Below are positions 1-9,912 of a stretch of DNA of 64,000 bases, piece by piece (within the stretch, counting starts at the first letter, position 1; each line of letters begins with the position of its first letter). Location: NCBI RefSeq assembly GCF_029626035.1, contig NZ_JARUBE010000003.1, forward strand, positions 930,001 through 994,000, written 5' to 3'. The notes below the pieces were generated by a model that saw only the letters and a program-made list of their open reading frames with translations, made no database searches and had not been told where the DNA came from. This DNA is from Micromonospora sp. WMMD980 (lineage in GTDB: Bacteria > Actinomycetota > Actinomycetes > Mycobacteriales > Micromonosporaceae). The translations under genes and the position numbers were made by a program.

Positions 1-2206
1 GCCAGACCCAACCGGCGGGCACGGTGACCGCCGGGTCGGCCGGCGGCGGACCCTTCTGGACCGGCGTGCCCGCCACGTCGGGCCGGATGCAGGGAAACGG
101 CGGTGGGGGCACGCCACCCTCGCCGCCAGGCGGCCCGGGCGGTCGCGCCCAGGGTTGCCCGACCGGCTCGCCGTGCCGGCCGTCAGTCGGGTGCTCCTCG
201 GCGACGGCGAGCGCCGTGCTCACGCCGGCCACCACGGCGAGGACCACGGCGCCCGCGGCGAAGCCCCACCGTCGGGTCGTCCCCCGGCCGCGCCCACCGT
301 CGCCGGGTGGGTCGTCCGGGGTGTCGCCTCTCTCGCGGTCCGCGTCGTCGTGGTGGGCGCGTACGCCCCGATCCGGGCTGCCGTGCGGAGGGCGTACCCC
401 GCCGAGGACGGCGCCGCTCGGGTCGGGCCCGCCGCGCGTCGCCGCGCCGCGGGCCGGATCGTCGCCGAACGCGCCGCTGTCCGTGGCGGCGCGGAGCCGG
501 CCGCTGTCCGGCAGCCCGCCGGTGGCGACCGGGGGCGGGGTCGGCGGGGGGATGCTGCCCGGTGCGGGGGTGTGCACCGGGCTGACCGCGTCGGCCCGCG
601 CGGCCGGCCCCTCCGGGCCGGCGGGGTTGCCCGGGTCGACGAAGCTGGTCAGCACCGTGGGCCCCAACGCGCCGAGCGGCCGGTCGGGAGTGTCCCGGCC
701 CGACCCGCCGCCGTCCGGCCGGCCCGGCTCGTCGGAGCCGGGATCCTCCGCCGGGTCGGAGGGGGGCGGCTCACCCTCGGTCGGGCGCGCCCACTCGCTG
801 TGCCGGGCCGCCCGGCTCCAGGCGCGGGCGGCGGCGGCCGGCGGCATCAGGTCCGGGTAGCCGACGGCCGGGCGGGCGGCCGCGTCCCCGTCGTCGTCGT
901 CCCTGCCGGTCGTCCGGTCCCAGCCGCCGGTGCCGTCCGCGTCGGCCCAGCCGGTCGTCCGGTCCCAGCCGGCCCAGCCGTCGGGTGCGGCGCGGTCCGC
1001 TCCACCGCCGGCCCGGCCCGGTTGCGGGTCGGCGTCGCCGGGGGCCGGGCCGGCCTTCCCGGGGGGGTCCGGAGCCGGGCGCTCGGCCGCGATCCCGCGC
1101 GGGCCGGCGTGGCCGGCAGGCCCGTCCGGGCGCTGCCACCTGCCGGCCGCGCCCGCCGGCGGTGCGGCACGTCCGACCGCGCTCCCGGCGCGTCCGGCTC
1201 GCTCGGTGGGCGGGACGGCGGATTTGGATCGCGGCACCGGCGGAACGGCGATGCTGGAGCCGCTCAGCGGTGGCACGGCCGGTACGGCCCGGGGCGCCGG
1301 TGGAACGCCGACGTGGGAGCCGCTCAGAGGCGGCACGGCCGGACCGGTCCGGCCCGGCTCGGCGGCGCCCGGCGGGTGCGGACCGTCGGCCGGGGGCTCG
1401 GCGGCGGCGGCGAGCAACCGGGCGATGTCGTCGTGGCCGAGCCGGTTGCGCGGGTCGCGGCGCAGCAGCCCGACCAGCACCGGCATCAGCGGGCCGGCGT
1501 GCGGCGCCGGGTCCGGCGGCTGGCTGGCCAGCGCCGCCAGCGTGGCCATCGCGGTGCTGCGGGCGTACGGGGAGCGGCCCTCCACGGCGGCGTGCAGGGT
1601 GGCGCCCAGCGACCACAGGTCGGCCTCCACACTGGACACGCTCTCCGCGGCGCGCTCCGGGGCGACGTACTGGGGGGAGCCGAGGACCAGGCCCGGCCGG
1701 GTCATGGCGCCGTCGCCACCCTCGAACACGGCCAGCCCGAAGTCGGTCAGCAGCACCCGCCCGTCCAGGGCCAGCAGCACGTTCGCGGGTTTCACGTCCC
1801 GGTGCAGCACCCCGGCCCGGTGGGCGGCGCGGAGCGCGGCGTGGACCGCCACCCCGATCTCGGCGGCCCGTCGGGGCGGCAGCGGGCCGTCGGTCTCGAT
1901 GATCTCCTGCAACGAACGGGACGGGACGTATTCCATGATCAGCCACGGGTCGCCGTTGACCCGCACCACGTCGTAGACCCGGACCACGTTGGGATGGTTG
2001 AGTCGGGCCGCCGTGCGCGCCTCACGCAGGGTGCGGGCGCGCAGCTCGTCGCGGTCGCTCTCGGCGAGCCAGTTCGGCGGCAGCACCTGCTTCACCGCGA
2101 CCTCGCGCTGAAGCTCCTCGTCACGGGCTCGCCAGACCTGACCCATTCCGCCGCGGCCGACCAGATCGATCAGGCGGTACCGTCCGGCGATCACCACTTC
2201 CCGCAC
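1..2206 (-). CDS. Membrane-anchored Ser/Thr protein kinase (C-terminus beyond the window)
   Basis: This is a PknB-type bacterial serine/threonine kinase. The glycine loop GRGGMG lies at residues 17-22, the ATP-binding lysine is K39 (AVKQV), the catalytic loop HRDVKPAN is at 135-142 and DFG is at 155-157, so the kinase domain looks active. A long Pro/Ala/Gly-rich linker from about residue 270 contains a repeated VPPLSGS unit. One membrane helix at about 647-669 is followed by a Pro-rich, probably extracytoplasmic tail that is still open at base 1 (about 735 residues seen). The GTG start has GAGGAG four bases upstream; a GTG three codons later would give a more usual spacing, so the exact start is uncertain. 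It follows the glycosyltransferase gene in the same direction after 74 bases. Its substrates are unknown. Confidence 0.93.
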   Translation of the reverse strand, partial: MREVVIAGRYRLIDLVGRGGMGQVWRARDEELQREVAVKQVLPPNWLAESDRDELRARTLREARTAARLNHPNVVRVYDVVRVNGDPWLIMEYVPSRSLQEIIETDGPLPPRRAAEIGVAVHAALRAAHRAGVLHRDVKPANVLLALDGRVLLTDFGLAVFEGGDGAMTRPGLVLGSPQYVAPERAAESVSSVEADLWSLGATLHAAVEGRSPYARSTAMATLAALASQPPDPAPHAGPLMPVLVGLLRRDPRNRLGHDDIARLLAAAAEPPADGPHPPGAAEPGRTGPAVPPLSGSHVGVPPAPRAVPAVPPLSGSSIAVPPVPRSKSAVPPTERAGRAGSAVGRAAPPAGAAGRWQRPDGPAGHAGPRGIAAERPAPDPPGKAGPAPGDADPQPGRAGGGADRAAPDGWAGWDRTTGWADADGTGGWDRTTGRDDDDGDAAARPAVGYPDLMPPAAAARAWSRAARHSEWARPTEGEPPPSDPAEDPGSDEPGRPDGGGSGRDTPDRPLGALGPTVLTSFVDPGNPAGPEGPAARADAVSPVHTPAPGSIPPPTPPPVATGGLPDSGRLRAATDSGAFGDDPARGAATRGGPDPSGAVLGGVRPPHGSPDRGVRAHHDDADRERGDTPDDPPGDGGRGRGTTRRWGFAAGAVVLAVVAGVSTALAVAEEHPTDGRHGEPVGQPWARPPGPPGGEGGVPPPPFPCIRPDVAGTPVQKGPPPADPAVTVPAGWVW

Positions 2207-2280
2207 CGCACTCCTCACCGCTGGTTGGTCCACAATAGCCAACGGATCGGGTCGGACCTATCCCATCAGGGCGGCGGGCC

Positions 2281-3606
2281 TCAGCTCACGGCGCCGGCCA
2301 GCAGGTTCCCGTCCGGAATGGCGACGGCGGGACGGCCGCCGGCCAGCAACGCGGCGGCCCGGCGGGCCTGGAACGAGTGGTGCTCCCGGCGGGCGGCGGC
2401 ATAGCTGACGGCGGTGCGGGCCGCGATGGCCGACCAGGCGTAGCGCCGGGTCACCATGGCGCGGGCCTTGCGCGCCACCCGGCGGGCGAAGACCTCGTCG
2501 CCGAGCAGCCGGTCGACGGCGCCGGCCAGCGCGTCCGGGTCGCCGTGCGAGAACGTCACCCCGGTCACCCCGGGCTCGACGATCTCGGCCAGCCCGCCGG
2601 TGCGCGCCACCGCGAGCGGCGCGCCGGCCGCCGCCGCCTCCAGGGCGATCATGCCGAACGGCTCGTAGAGGCTGGGGATCACGGTGGCGTCGGTGGCGGC
2701 GAGCACCGCCGGAAGCTGGGTGGCGTCCAGGAAGCCGGCGAACCGGACCGTGTCGCCCAGGCGCAGCCGGTGCGCCCGGTCGACCAGCTCGTCGCGGTAC
2801 GGGCCGTCGCCGGCGATCACCACCCGCAGCCCCGGGTGCCGGTCGGCCAGGCGCGGCACGGCGTCCACCAGGTGCTGCACGCCCTTCTCGTAGACCAGCC
2901 GGCCGGCGTAGCCGACCAACGGGCCGCGACCGGCGAAGCGGGCGCGGGCGGAGGCGACCGCGTGCGGACGGGCCCGCCAGGCCCGGTCGTCGACGCCGTT
3001 GGCCACCACGTCGACGCGCCCGGCCGGCACGTCGAACAGCCGGGACACCTGCTCGCGCATGTAGCCGGAGCAGGCGATCACCCGGGCCGAGGCATTGCTC
3101 AGCCAGTGCTCCACGCCGTGGATCGTGCGGTTCATCTCCCCGGGCAGCCAACCCTGGTGCCGGCCGGCCTCGGTGGCGTGGATGGTGGTGACCAGCGGCA
3201 CGTCCAGGTGCTCGGCCAGGGTGACGGCGGTGTGCGCGACCAGCCAGTCGTGGGCGTGGATCACGTCGTACGCGCCGGCGGAGGCGGCGCGCAGCGCGGT
3301 GCGGGTGAGCGTGTGGTTGAACGCCATGGTCCAGGCCAGCAGCGAGTCGGTGGCGAGCGGGAAGCGGACCGGGTCCTCGGCGGCCCGCAGGACGCGGACG
3401 CCGTCGGCGTACTGTTCCATGGGCGCGCCCTCGGCGTGCCGGGTGACCACGGTGACCTCGTGCCCGGCGGCCGCCAGGGCGACCGAGAGCGCGTGCACGT
3501 GGCGGCCGAGACCGCCGACCAGCACGGGCGGGTACTCCCAGGAGAGCAGCAGCACCCGCAGGCGCCGGGCGGGCTGGATGTCGATCACTTCGGCGTCAGC
3601 GGACAC
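2281..3606 (-). CDS. GT4 family glycosyltransferase (glycogen-synthase-like)
   Basis: A 441-residue GT-B fold glycosyltransferase. The N-terminal Rossmann half contains the family-typical run LLLSWEYPPVLVGGLGRH (about residues 18-35) and DVIHAHDWL; the C-terminal GT4 half has VGYAGRLVYEKG and the nucleotide-sugar motif SLYEPFGMIALEAAAAG (E-x7-E). The GTG start is chosen because AAGGGGG lies five bases upstream. Longer in-frame starts upstream would add an Arg-rich stretch typical of non-coding translation. It lies just downstream of the amylo-alpha-1,6-glucosidase gene in the same direction, so a role in building or extending an alpha-glucan or glucoside is likely. Donor and acceptor cannot be read from the sequence. 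Confidence 0.9.
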   Translation of the reverse strand: MSADAEVIDIQPARRLRVLLLSWEYPPVLVGGLGRHVHALSVALAAAGHEVTVVTRHAEGAPMEQYADGVRVLRAAEDPVRFPLATDSLLAWTMAFNHTLTRTALRAASAGAYDVIHAHDWLVAHTAVTLAEHLDVPLVTTIHATEAGRHQGWLPGEMNRTIHGVEHWLSNASARVIACSGYMREQVSRLFDVPAGRVDVVANGVDDRAWRARPHAVASARARFAGRGPLVGYAGRLVYEKGVQHLVDAVPRLADRHPGLRVVIAGDGPYRDELVDRAHRLRLGDTVRFAGFLDATQLPAVLAATDATVIPSLYEPFGMIALEAAAAGAPLAVARTGGLAEIVEPGVTGVTFSHGDPDALAGAVDRLLGDEVFARRVARKARAMVTRRYAWSAIAARTAVSYAAARREHHSFQARRAAALLAGGRPAVAIPDGNLLAGAVS

Positions 3607-3736
3607 GCGGCCCCCTTGGAGTTGTGGTCGTCCCCGCCGGAGACGGCACCGCTGCGGGTGTCCGGCGGGGTCGCGTCCCATCCTGCCGAGGGGTCGATAA
3701 CCGGCGGCGACGCGCCGGTTGCCGGTCTGTAACGTG

Positions 3737-5680
3737 TTACCGGCGGGCGCGCCGCGCGCGCAGCAGCTCCGCCACCGACCAGGCCTGGAACGGGCAGCCG
3801 GTGGCGGTGTGCGGGGCCGCGCCCTCGGCGGTCTCGCTGACCGAGCCCAGGCCGTCCTCGACCAGGTGGCCCTCCAGACCGACCAGCAGGTCCGCCGTGG
3901 ACAGGCCCGCCTTCCGGTACGCGTCGAGCAGCGGCCCGGTCAGCCACGGCCAGACCGTGCCCTGGTGGTAGGCGGAGTCCCGCTCGGCGGGGCCGCCCCG
4001 GTGCCGGCCGGTGAAGCCGGGGGAGCCGGGGGCGAGGCTGCGCGGCCCCAGCGGGGTGAACAGCGCCTCGGTGAGCCGCTCGAGCGTGGCCTGGTCCGGC
4101 TCCAGCGGGGCGTAGGGCAGCGACCAGGCCAGCAGTTGGTTGGGGCGCAGCAGGTCGTCGTCGTGGTGCGGGGCGCCGCCGAGCGGGTAGGCGGGGGCCG
4201 GGGCGTCCACCACGTCGTGCAGCCAGCCGGCCGGCGCCGGGAACCGGTCGCGGAACGCGGCCGTGGCGCGGCCGTGCCGGGTCCACAGCTCGGTGGCGTC
4301 GCGGCCGGCCAGCTCGGTCAACTCGGCGAGCCCGGCCAGCCCGTTGATCCACAGCGCGTTGACCTCGACCGGCTTGCCGGTGCGCGGGGTCACCGGCACC
4401 CCGTACACCCGGGCGTCCATCCAGGTCAGCGCCGTGTCCGGGGGGCCGCCCTGGGCGAGCAGCCCGTCGGTGGGGTCGACGCCGATGCCGTAGCGGGTGC
4501 CGGCCACGTGCGCCTCGACCACGCCGTGCAGCGCGGGCAGCAGCTCGTCGCCGAGGTCGGTGTCGCCGGTGACGGTGACGTGTCGGCTCACCGCGTGCAG
4601 GAACCAGAGCGTGGCGTCGACCGTGTTGTGCTCGACCCGGCCGGTGTCGGCGGTGTTCGCCAGCATGCCCTCGGACAGCGTGCCGGCGTACGCCCGCAGC
4701 AGCTCCCGACCCTCGTCGGCGCGGTTGGCGCAGAGGAACAGGCCCTCGTAGGAGATCATCGTGTCCCGGGACCAGGCGCCGAACCAGGGGTAGCCGGCCA
4801 CCACGTCCGGGCCGGTCGGGGTGCGCACCACGAACGCGTCGGCGGCCAGCGCCAGCGTCGCGGAGACCGCGTCGTCGGGCTTCGCGGCGGCCACCACCGC
4901 CCGGTTGCGCCGCCGGGCCGCCTCCACCACGGCGGTCGCCGGTGGCGGCTCCTCGGCCAGGTCGTCCGCCCAGGCCAGCACCGTCACGGTCGCGCCCGGG
5001 GTGTCCAGCGCGCCGGAGAACCGGCCCGCGTACCAGAGGTCCTCGTCCGGGTTCAGGCCGCGGGCGGCCTCGACCCGGTGTCGGACGCCGAGCCACCACT
5101 GCCCCTCCGGGGTCCAGTCCGGGCCGGCGAGCCGGAACGCGCCATCGACGACCGCGCCGCCGGCCACCGGCTCCAGCCGGAGCGCGGGTCCGTCGGCCCG
5201 CCGCTCGCCGTGCGCGTCGCGCCAGGTGCAGGCCGCGGCCAGGTCCAGCCGGACCGGACCGCCGGAGACCAGCCGGTGGACCACCGCGACGCAGGACCGG
5301 CCGTACGCCATGGCGATCTCCCGTTCGATCACCACGTCGCCGATCCGCCACCGCCAGCGCGGCACGCCGTCGGTCAGGTCGAAGCGTTCCAGCAGTTCGA
5401 AGCCGCGCGGGTCGACCACCCCGGAGGACCACTCGTGCGCGCCGAGGCGGACCTGCCGGCCGGACGGGAGGGTGACCGCCGGGTCGAGGCTCGCGAGTCC
5501 CACCTTGCGGGACGCCGGCGTCTCGCCCGGCACCACGAGCAACCCGTGGTAGCGGCGGGTGCGCAGCCCGGCCACGGTGCCCATGGCGTAGCCGCCGCGC
5601 CCGTCCGTAACCAGCCATTCCCGCCCTGCGGCGGTGGGCAGCTCCGCGCAGACCTGCGGGCCGAACCGGATGTCGATCAA
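3737..5680 (-). CDS. Amylo-alpha-1,6-glucosidase / glycogen debranching-type enzyme
   Basis: A 647-residue, soluble, two-domain enzyme. The N-terminal beta-rich glycogen-debranching domain begins IDIRFGPQVCAEL and includes EWLVTDGRGGYAMGT. The C-terminal (alpha/alpha)6-barrel carries GYPWFGAWSRDTMISYEGL, TGKPVEVNALWINGLAGL and YHQGTVWPWLTG, which are hallmarks of archaeal/bacterial-type debranching enzymes. It should release branch-point or terminal glucose from a stored alpha-glucan. I place the start at TTG (5680) because GGAGG lies four bases upstream and the protein then begins with the family's usual IDIRFGPQ; an ATG ten codons earlier at 5710 lacks a ribosome site. It runs ahead of the GT4 gene and diverges from a GH63-like glucosidase, forming one carbohydrate cluster. 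Confidence 0.88.
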   Translation of the reverse strand: MIDIRFGPQVCAELPTAAGREWLVTDGRGGYAMGTVAGLRTRRYHGLLVVPGETPASRKVGLASLDPAVTLPSGRQVRLGAHEWSSGVVDPRGFELLERFDLTDGVPRWRWRIGDVVIEREIAMAYGRSCVAVVHRLVSGGPVRLDLAAACTWRDAHGERRADGPALRLEPVAGGAVVDGAFRLAGPDWTPEGQWWLGVRHRVEAARGLNPDEDLWYAGRFSGALDTPGATVTVLAWADDLAEEPPPATAVVEAARRRNRAVVAAAKPDDAVSATLALAADAFVVRTPTGPDVVAGYPWFGAWSRDTMISYEGLFLCANRADEGRELLRAYAGTLSEGMLANTADTGRVEHNTVDATLWFLHAVSRHVTVTGDTDLGDELLPALHGVVEAHVAGTRYGIGVDPTDGLLAQGGPPDTALTWMDARVYGVPVTPRTGKPVEVNALWINGLAGLAELTELAGRDATELWTRHGRATAAFRDRFPAPAGWLHDVVDAPAPAYPLGGAPHHDDDLLRPNQLLAWSLPYAPLEPDQATLERLTEALFTPLGPRSLAPGSPGFTGRHRGGPAERDSAYHQGTVWPWLTGPLLDAYRKAGLSTADLLVGLEGHLVEDGLGSVSETAEGAAPHTATGCPFQAWSVAELLRARRARR

Positions 5681-5722
5681 CTTTCCTCCACCGGCAGCGA
5701 GGTGTGACATGCCACGACGACA

Positions 5723-8425
5723 ATGGCCGCTGTGGAGAAGTACCCCGGCGGCGTCGAAGATGTGCGGGTGATCACCGACCGTCCGACCTCCGCCACCCCC
5801 GACCCCGAGCGGCACCGGCTCGCCCAGGCCGATGCCGGGGAGCTGGAGTGGCGCGCATGGGGCCCCTATCTGTCCGAGCGGGCGTGGGGGACGGTACGGG
5901 AGGACTACAGCGAGCACGGCACGGCGTGGGACTACTTCCCCCACGATCACGCGCGGTCCCGAGCCTACCGGTGGAACGACGACGGCATGGCGGGCGTCTG
6001 CGACGACCGGCAGACGTTCTGCTTCGCGCTGGCGCTCTGGAACGGGCGCGACCCGATCCTCAAGGAGCGGATGTTCGGCCTCGGCGGCGACGGCGGCAAC
6101 CACGGCGAGGACGCCAAGGAGTACTGGTGGTATCTCGACTCCACGCCCACGCACTCGTGGATGCGCTGGCGCTACCACTACCCGCAGGCCGCGTTCCCGT
6201 ACGACGAACTGGTCTCGGTGAACGCGCTGCGCGGCCGCGACGACACCGAGTACGAGCTGGTGGACACCGGCATCTTCGACGACGACCGGTACTGGGCGGT
6301 GACCGTCGACTACGCCAAGGCGTCGCCGACCGACATGTGCCTGCTGGTCACGGTCGCGAACCGGGGCGACGAGAACGCCGCCCTGCACGTGCTGCCCACG
6401 CTCTGGTTCCGCAACACCTGGTCCTGGGGGCTGCCCGGCGCCGACCGGGTGCCGAAGCTGGTCGGCGCCGGTTCCCGACTGGTCGGTGAGCACTGGGTGC
6501 TGGGCCAGCTCCTGCTGGAGGGCGACGGCGAGCCCACACCGCTGCTGTGCGACAACGAGACCAACGCGGAGCGGCTGTGGGGCCTGCCCGGACGGTCGGC
6601 GTACCCGAAGGACGGTATCAACGACCACGTGGTGGCCGGCGCGCCCACCGTCAACCCGGACCGCGTCGGCACCAAGGGCGCGTTGCACTACGTGCTCGAC
6701 GTGCCGGCCGGCGAACAGCGGCAGATCCGGCTGCGGCTGACCCGCACCGCCCCGCCCCCGGCGGCCGGTCCACCGGCCCCGGCCGACCTCGGCGACGGGT
6801 TCGACACCGTGCTCTGGGCCCGCCGCGCCGAGGCGAACCGGTTCTTCGACAGCCTGATCCCGGCCGCGGCCTCCGCCGACGAGGCGCTGGTGGCCCGGCA
6901 GGCGATCGCCGGGCTGATGTGGGGCAAGCAGTTCTACCACTTCGACGTCAAGCGCTGGCTGGAGGGCGATCCCGGGTCGGCGCCGCCGCCGCCCGGCCGG
7001 CGGCACGGGCGCAACAGCGCCTGGTGGCACATGAACAGCTTCGACGTCTTCTCCATGCCGGACCCGTGGGAATATCCCTGGTACGCGGCCTGGGACCTGG
7101 CCTTCCACTGCGTGACCATCGCCCGCGTCGACCCGGGCTTCGCCAAGGAGCAACTGCTGCTCCTGCTGCGCGAGTGGTACCTGCACCCGAACGGGCAGAT
7201 CCCGGCGTACGAGTGGGCGTTCGGGGACGTGAATCCGCCGGTGCACGCGTGGGCCGCGTTGAAGGTGTTCGAGATCGACGGCTCCTCCGACCACGAGTTC
7301 CTCGCCCGGGTGATGCACAAGCTGCTGCTCAACTTCACCTGGTGGGTCAACCGCAAGGACACCGGCGGCAACAACGTCTTCGAGGGCGGTTTCCTCGGCC
7401 TGGACAACGTGGGACCGTTCGACCGCTCGGCCGCGCTGCCGGTGGCCGGCACGCTGGAGCAGTCCGACGGCACCGGCTGGATGGCCATGTACGCGCTCAA
7501 CCTGCTCGACATGGCGATCGTGCTGGCCGAGCACGACCACGCGTACGTGGACACCGCGACGAAGTTCTTCGAGCACTTCGCCTACATCGCCGCGGCGGCG
7601 TACGAGCAGGGGTTGTGGGACGCCGAGGACGCGTTCTTCTACGACGTGCTGCGGTTGGCCGACGGCACGAAGGTCCCGCTGAAGGTGCGCTCGGTGGTCG
7701 GCCTGCTGCCGTTGGCCGCGGTCACCCGGCTGACCACCCGGACCATGCGTCGCCTGCCCGAGCTGGGCGCCCGGCTGCGCTGGTTCCTCACCAACCGCCC
7801 GGAGTACGCCGACGTGATCGGCGGCCGCCGGCTCGGTTCGGACGGCACCCAGCAGCGGCTGCTGTCGATGGTCGGCCCGGAGCAGATGGTCCGGCTGCTG
7901 GCCCGGATGCTCGACACCGACGAGTTCCTCTCCGAGTACGGCCTGCGCACGCTCTCCCGCGCCCATCTGGACAAACCGTTCACGGTCACGCTCGGCGGGC
8001 AGGGGTTCAGCGTCGGCTACGAGCCGGCCGAGTCGACGAGCGGCCTGTTCGGCGGCAACTCCAACTGGCGTGGCCCGATCTGGATGCCGACGAACTTCCT
8101 GCTGATCACCGCGCTCCGGGACCACGCGGCGTTCTTCGGCGACGACCTGCAGGTCGAGTACCCGACCCGCTCCGGAGCGAAGCGGACCCTCGACGAGATC
8201 GCCGACGACCTGTCGGCCCGGCTGATCTCGCTGTTCACCCGGGACGGGTGGGGCCGCCGGCCGATCTACGGCGCCGCGCAACTGTTCCAGACCCACCCGG
8301 ACTGGCGGGACCTGATCTGCTTCCCGGAGTATTTCCACGGCGACAACGGCGCCGGGCTGGGCGCCTGGCACCAGACCGGCTGGACGGCGCTGGTCGCCGA
8401 CCTGATCCTCACCCTGCGCCGCTGA
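5723..8425 (+). CDS. GH63-like (MGH1-type) glucosidase
   Basis: A roughly 900-residue cytosolic glycoside hydrolase of the actinobacterial 'glucosidase' family related to GH63 and mannosylglycerate-hydrolase-type barrels. Conserved stretches include WGPYLSERAWGTVREDYS near the start, NVFEGGFLGLDNVGPFDRS in the middle, and GGNSNWRGPIWMPTNFLL and FHGDNGAGLGAWHQTGW at the end, which contain the acidic and aromatic residues of the barrel. There is no signal peptide. The start is uncertain: ATG at 5723 has no ribosome site and may be leaderless, and GTG at 5768 is an alternative. It diverges from the debranching-enzyme gene with only about 42 bases between the two starts, implying a shared promoter region. 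The exact substrate (glycogen fragments or a small glucoside) is not determinable. Confidence 0.85.
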   Translation: MAAVEKYPGGVEDVRVITDRPTSATPDPERHRLAQADAGELEWRAWGPYLSERAWGTVREDYSEHGTAWDYFPHDHARSRAYRWNDDGMAGVCDDRQTFCFALALWNGRDPILKERMFGLGGDGGNHGEDAKEYWWYLDSTPTHSWMRWRYHYPQAAFPYDELVSVNALRGRDDTEYELVDTGIFDDDRYWAVTVDYAKASPTDMCLLVTVANRGDENAALHVLPTLWFRNTWSWGLPGADRVPKLVGAGSRLVGEHWVLGQLLLEGDGEPTPLLCDNETNAERLWGLPGRSAYPKDGINDHVVAGAPTVNPDRVGTKGALHYVLDVPAGEQRQIRLRLTRTAPPPAAGPPAPADLGDGFDTVLWARRAEANRFFDSLIPAAASADEALVARQAIAGLMWGKQFYHFDVKRWLEGDPGSAPPPPGRRHGRNSAWWHMNSFDVFSMPDPWEYPWYAAWDLAFHCVTIARVDPGFAKEQLLLLLREWYLHPNGQIPAYEWAFGDVNPPVHAWAALKVFEIDGSSDHEFLARVMHKLLLNFTWWVNRKDTGGNNVFEGGFLGLDNVGPFDRSAALPVAGTLEQSDGTGWMAMYALNLLDMAIVLAEHDHAYVDTATKFFEHFAYIAAAAYEQGLWDAEDAFFYDVLRLADGTKVPLKVRSVVGLLPLAAVTRLTTRTMRRLPELGARLRWFLTNRPEYADVIGGRRLGSDGTQQRLLSMVGPEQMVRLLARMLDTDEFLSEYGLRTLSRAHLDKPFTVTLGGQGFSVGYEPAESTSGLFGGNSNWRGPIWMPTNFLLITALRDHAAFFGDDLQVEYPTRSGAKRTLDEIADDLSARLISLFTRDGWGRRPIYGAAQLFQTHPDWRDLICFPEYFHGDNGAGLGAWHQTGWTALVADLILTLRR

Positions 8426-8476
8426 GCGCCGCGCCGCGCATCCCGCCCCGCGCCGCCGTTGCGGACCTGCCGCCGC

Positions 8477-9793
8477 TCAGGGCAGCGGGAGGAACGCCAC
8501 CCGGGCGTGGTACTCGCCGGCCACCGTCACGGTGTCGCTGCCGAGCCACAGGCCGCGCTCGCTGGCGTACAGCTCGGCGGTGCCGACCCCGCGGTCCTTG
8601 GTCGGGTTCCACGCCAACGCCCGGCCGGTGGTCGGGTTGATCGCCCCGACGCCGGGCCGGGACACCGCGCCGGGGCCGGCCGCGTTGCGCCCCGACGGGT
8701 TGTCGAGCCAGCGTTGGTGGCCGCCGACGTAGACCGCCGCGCCGGTGACGGCCACCGACAACAGGGTGTCGCCGCCGGTGTAGTTCACCCAGGTCGGCTG
8801 CCTGCCGGCGGTCTCCGCGCCGAGCTCGAAGCGGGCCGCGGCGTCGCACAGCGTGCCCGGGAACGGCCCGCCGGTGGTCACCGCCGTGAACCAGGTGCCG
8901 TCCGGCGCGATGTCGACCCCGCGCAGGTAGGTGGGGATCGACTTGCTGCACCGCGGTTGGTAGCGGACCGTCGACCAGCCGGACAGCGCGGCGCCCGTCG
9001 CGGTCAGGTTCGCCACCGCCAGTTGGTGCCGGGCCTGCCCGGCGACGGAGCTGAAGTTGCCCGCGAAGACCAGCCGCCGGCCGTCGGCGGAGACGTCCAT
9101 CGCCTCGATCTTGACCGGGGCGGTGACCCCCGAGCTGGTGACCCGGGGGCCCTCCAGCCGCAGGTTCACCGCCGGGTCGGCGGCGCCCGTGGTCGCGTTC
9201 AGGGCGGCCAGGGCGCGTCGGGTCACGCCGCCCACGGTCTGGAACGCGCCGGCCACGAGCAACCGGGCGCCGACCAGCCGCATGTCGTTGACCTGGTTGT
9301 TCAGCGCCGCCGGAGCGAACCCGGCGACCCGGGCGCCGGTGACCGCGTCGACCCGGGCCACCCTTGGCGCGGCCACCCCGCCGACCGTGGTGAACGCCCC
9401 ACCGAGGTAGATCGAGCGGCCGTCCGCCGAGGCGGCGAGCGCCTTCACCGTGCCGTTGACCACCGGCGTGAACGTCGTGTCGATCCGGCCGGTGGTGGCG
9501 TCGAACGCCACCAGCCGGGGCATCGCGAGCTGCGTGCTGGTGTTCGCGTTGCGGACCTTGGTGAACGAGCCGGCGAGGTAGACCCGGTTGCCGACCTGGA
9601 GGATCCGGTACACGGTGCCGTCGAGCGCGTGCGGCGTCCAGGCCGCCGGCTTCGCGCCGACCACGACGGCGTGGGCGGCGTTGACCGCGTGGGCCGGGGC
9701 CGCCGGGAACGCGACACCGGCGACGGCGAGCGCGGCCGCTCCGGCGAGGACCGCGCGGCGACCGGCCCGGGCCGGAACGGGTGAGGTGGTCAT
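8477..9793 (-). CDS. Secreted beta-propeller protein (delta-60-repeat-like)
   Basis: A 438-residue exported protein. Residues 1-35 form a signal peptide with a paired arginine (RAGRRAVLAG), a hydrophobic core and an AxA-like cleavage site (PAHAV), compatible with Tat or Sec export. The mature part is built of repeats with the pattern GxVYLAGSFT, IYLGGAFTTVGG, LLVAGAFQTVGG and LVFAGNFSSV, which matches the delta-60/Kelch-like blades of predicted beta-propellers. No catalytic motif is visible, so a binding or cell-surface role is likely. The gene converges with the GH63-like gene. The ATG has only a weak ribosome site. Confidence 0.82.
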   Translation of the reverse strand: MTTSPVPARAGRRAVLAGAAALAVAGVAFPAAPAHAVNAAHAVVVGAKPAAWTPHALDGTVYRILQVGNRVYLAGSFTKVRNANTSTQLAMPRLVAFDATTGRIDTTFTPVVNGTVKALAASADGRSIYLGGAFTTVGGVAAPRVARVDAVTGARVAGFAPAALNNQVNDMRLVGARLLVAGAFQTVGGVTRRALAALNATTGAADPAVNLRLEGPRVTSSGVTAPVKIEAMDVSADGRRLVFAGNFSSVAGQARHQLAVANLTATGAALSGWSTVRYQPRCSKSIPTYLRGVDIAPDGTWFTAVTTGGPFPGTLCDAAARFELGAETAGRQPTWVNYTGGDTLLSVAVTGAAVYVGGHQRWLDNPSGRNAAGPGAVSRPGVGAINPTTGRALAWNPTKDRGVGTAELYASERGLWLGSDTVTVAGEYHARVAFLPLP

Positions 9794-9912
9794 CGCTGAA
9801 GCATCCCGCCCGACCAGGATTTCCGCAGTCGGGTACCCGCCTCCACGGAAAACGTTAAGTGGGGGCCCCTCTTTCGAGGAGTACGGTGGCAGGGCCGCGA
9901 GGGAGGGGTGGG

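Noticed and set aside
24..2404. Long open frames on the plus strand opposite the kinase
   Set aside because: They are Arg/Pro/Gly-rich shadows created by the GC bias; the minus strand carries an unbroken kinase with all motifs.
3719..5707. A 662-codon plus-strand frame opposite the debranching enzyme
   Set aside because: No family features and skewed composition; the antisense strand encodes a recognisable enzyme.
8426..8476. Terminator between the GH63-like gene and the propeller gene
   Set aside because: GC-rich but without a clear stem longer than a few pairs.
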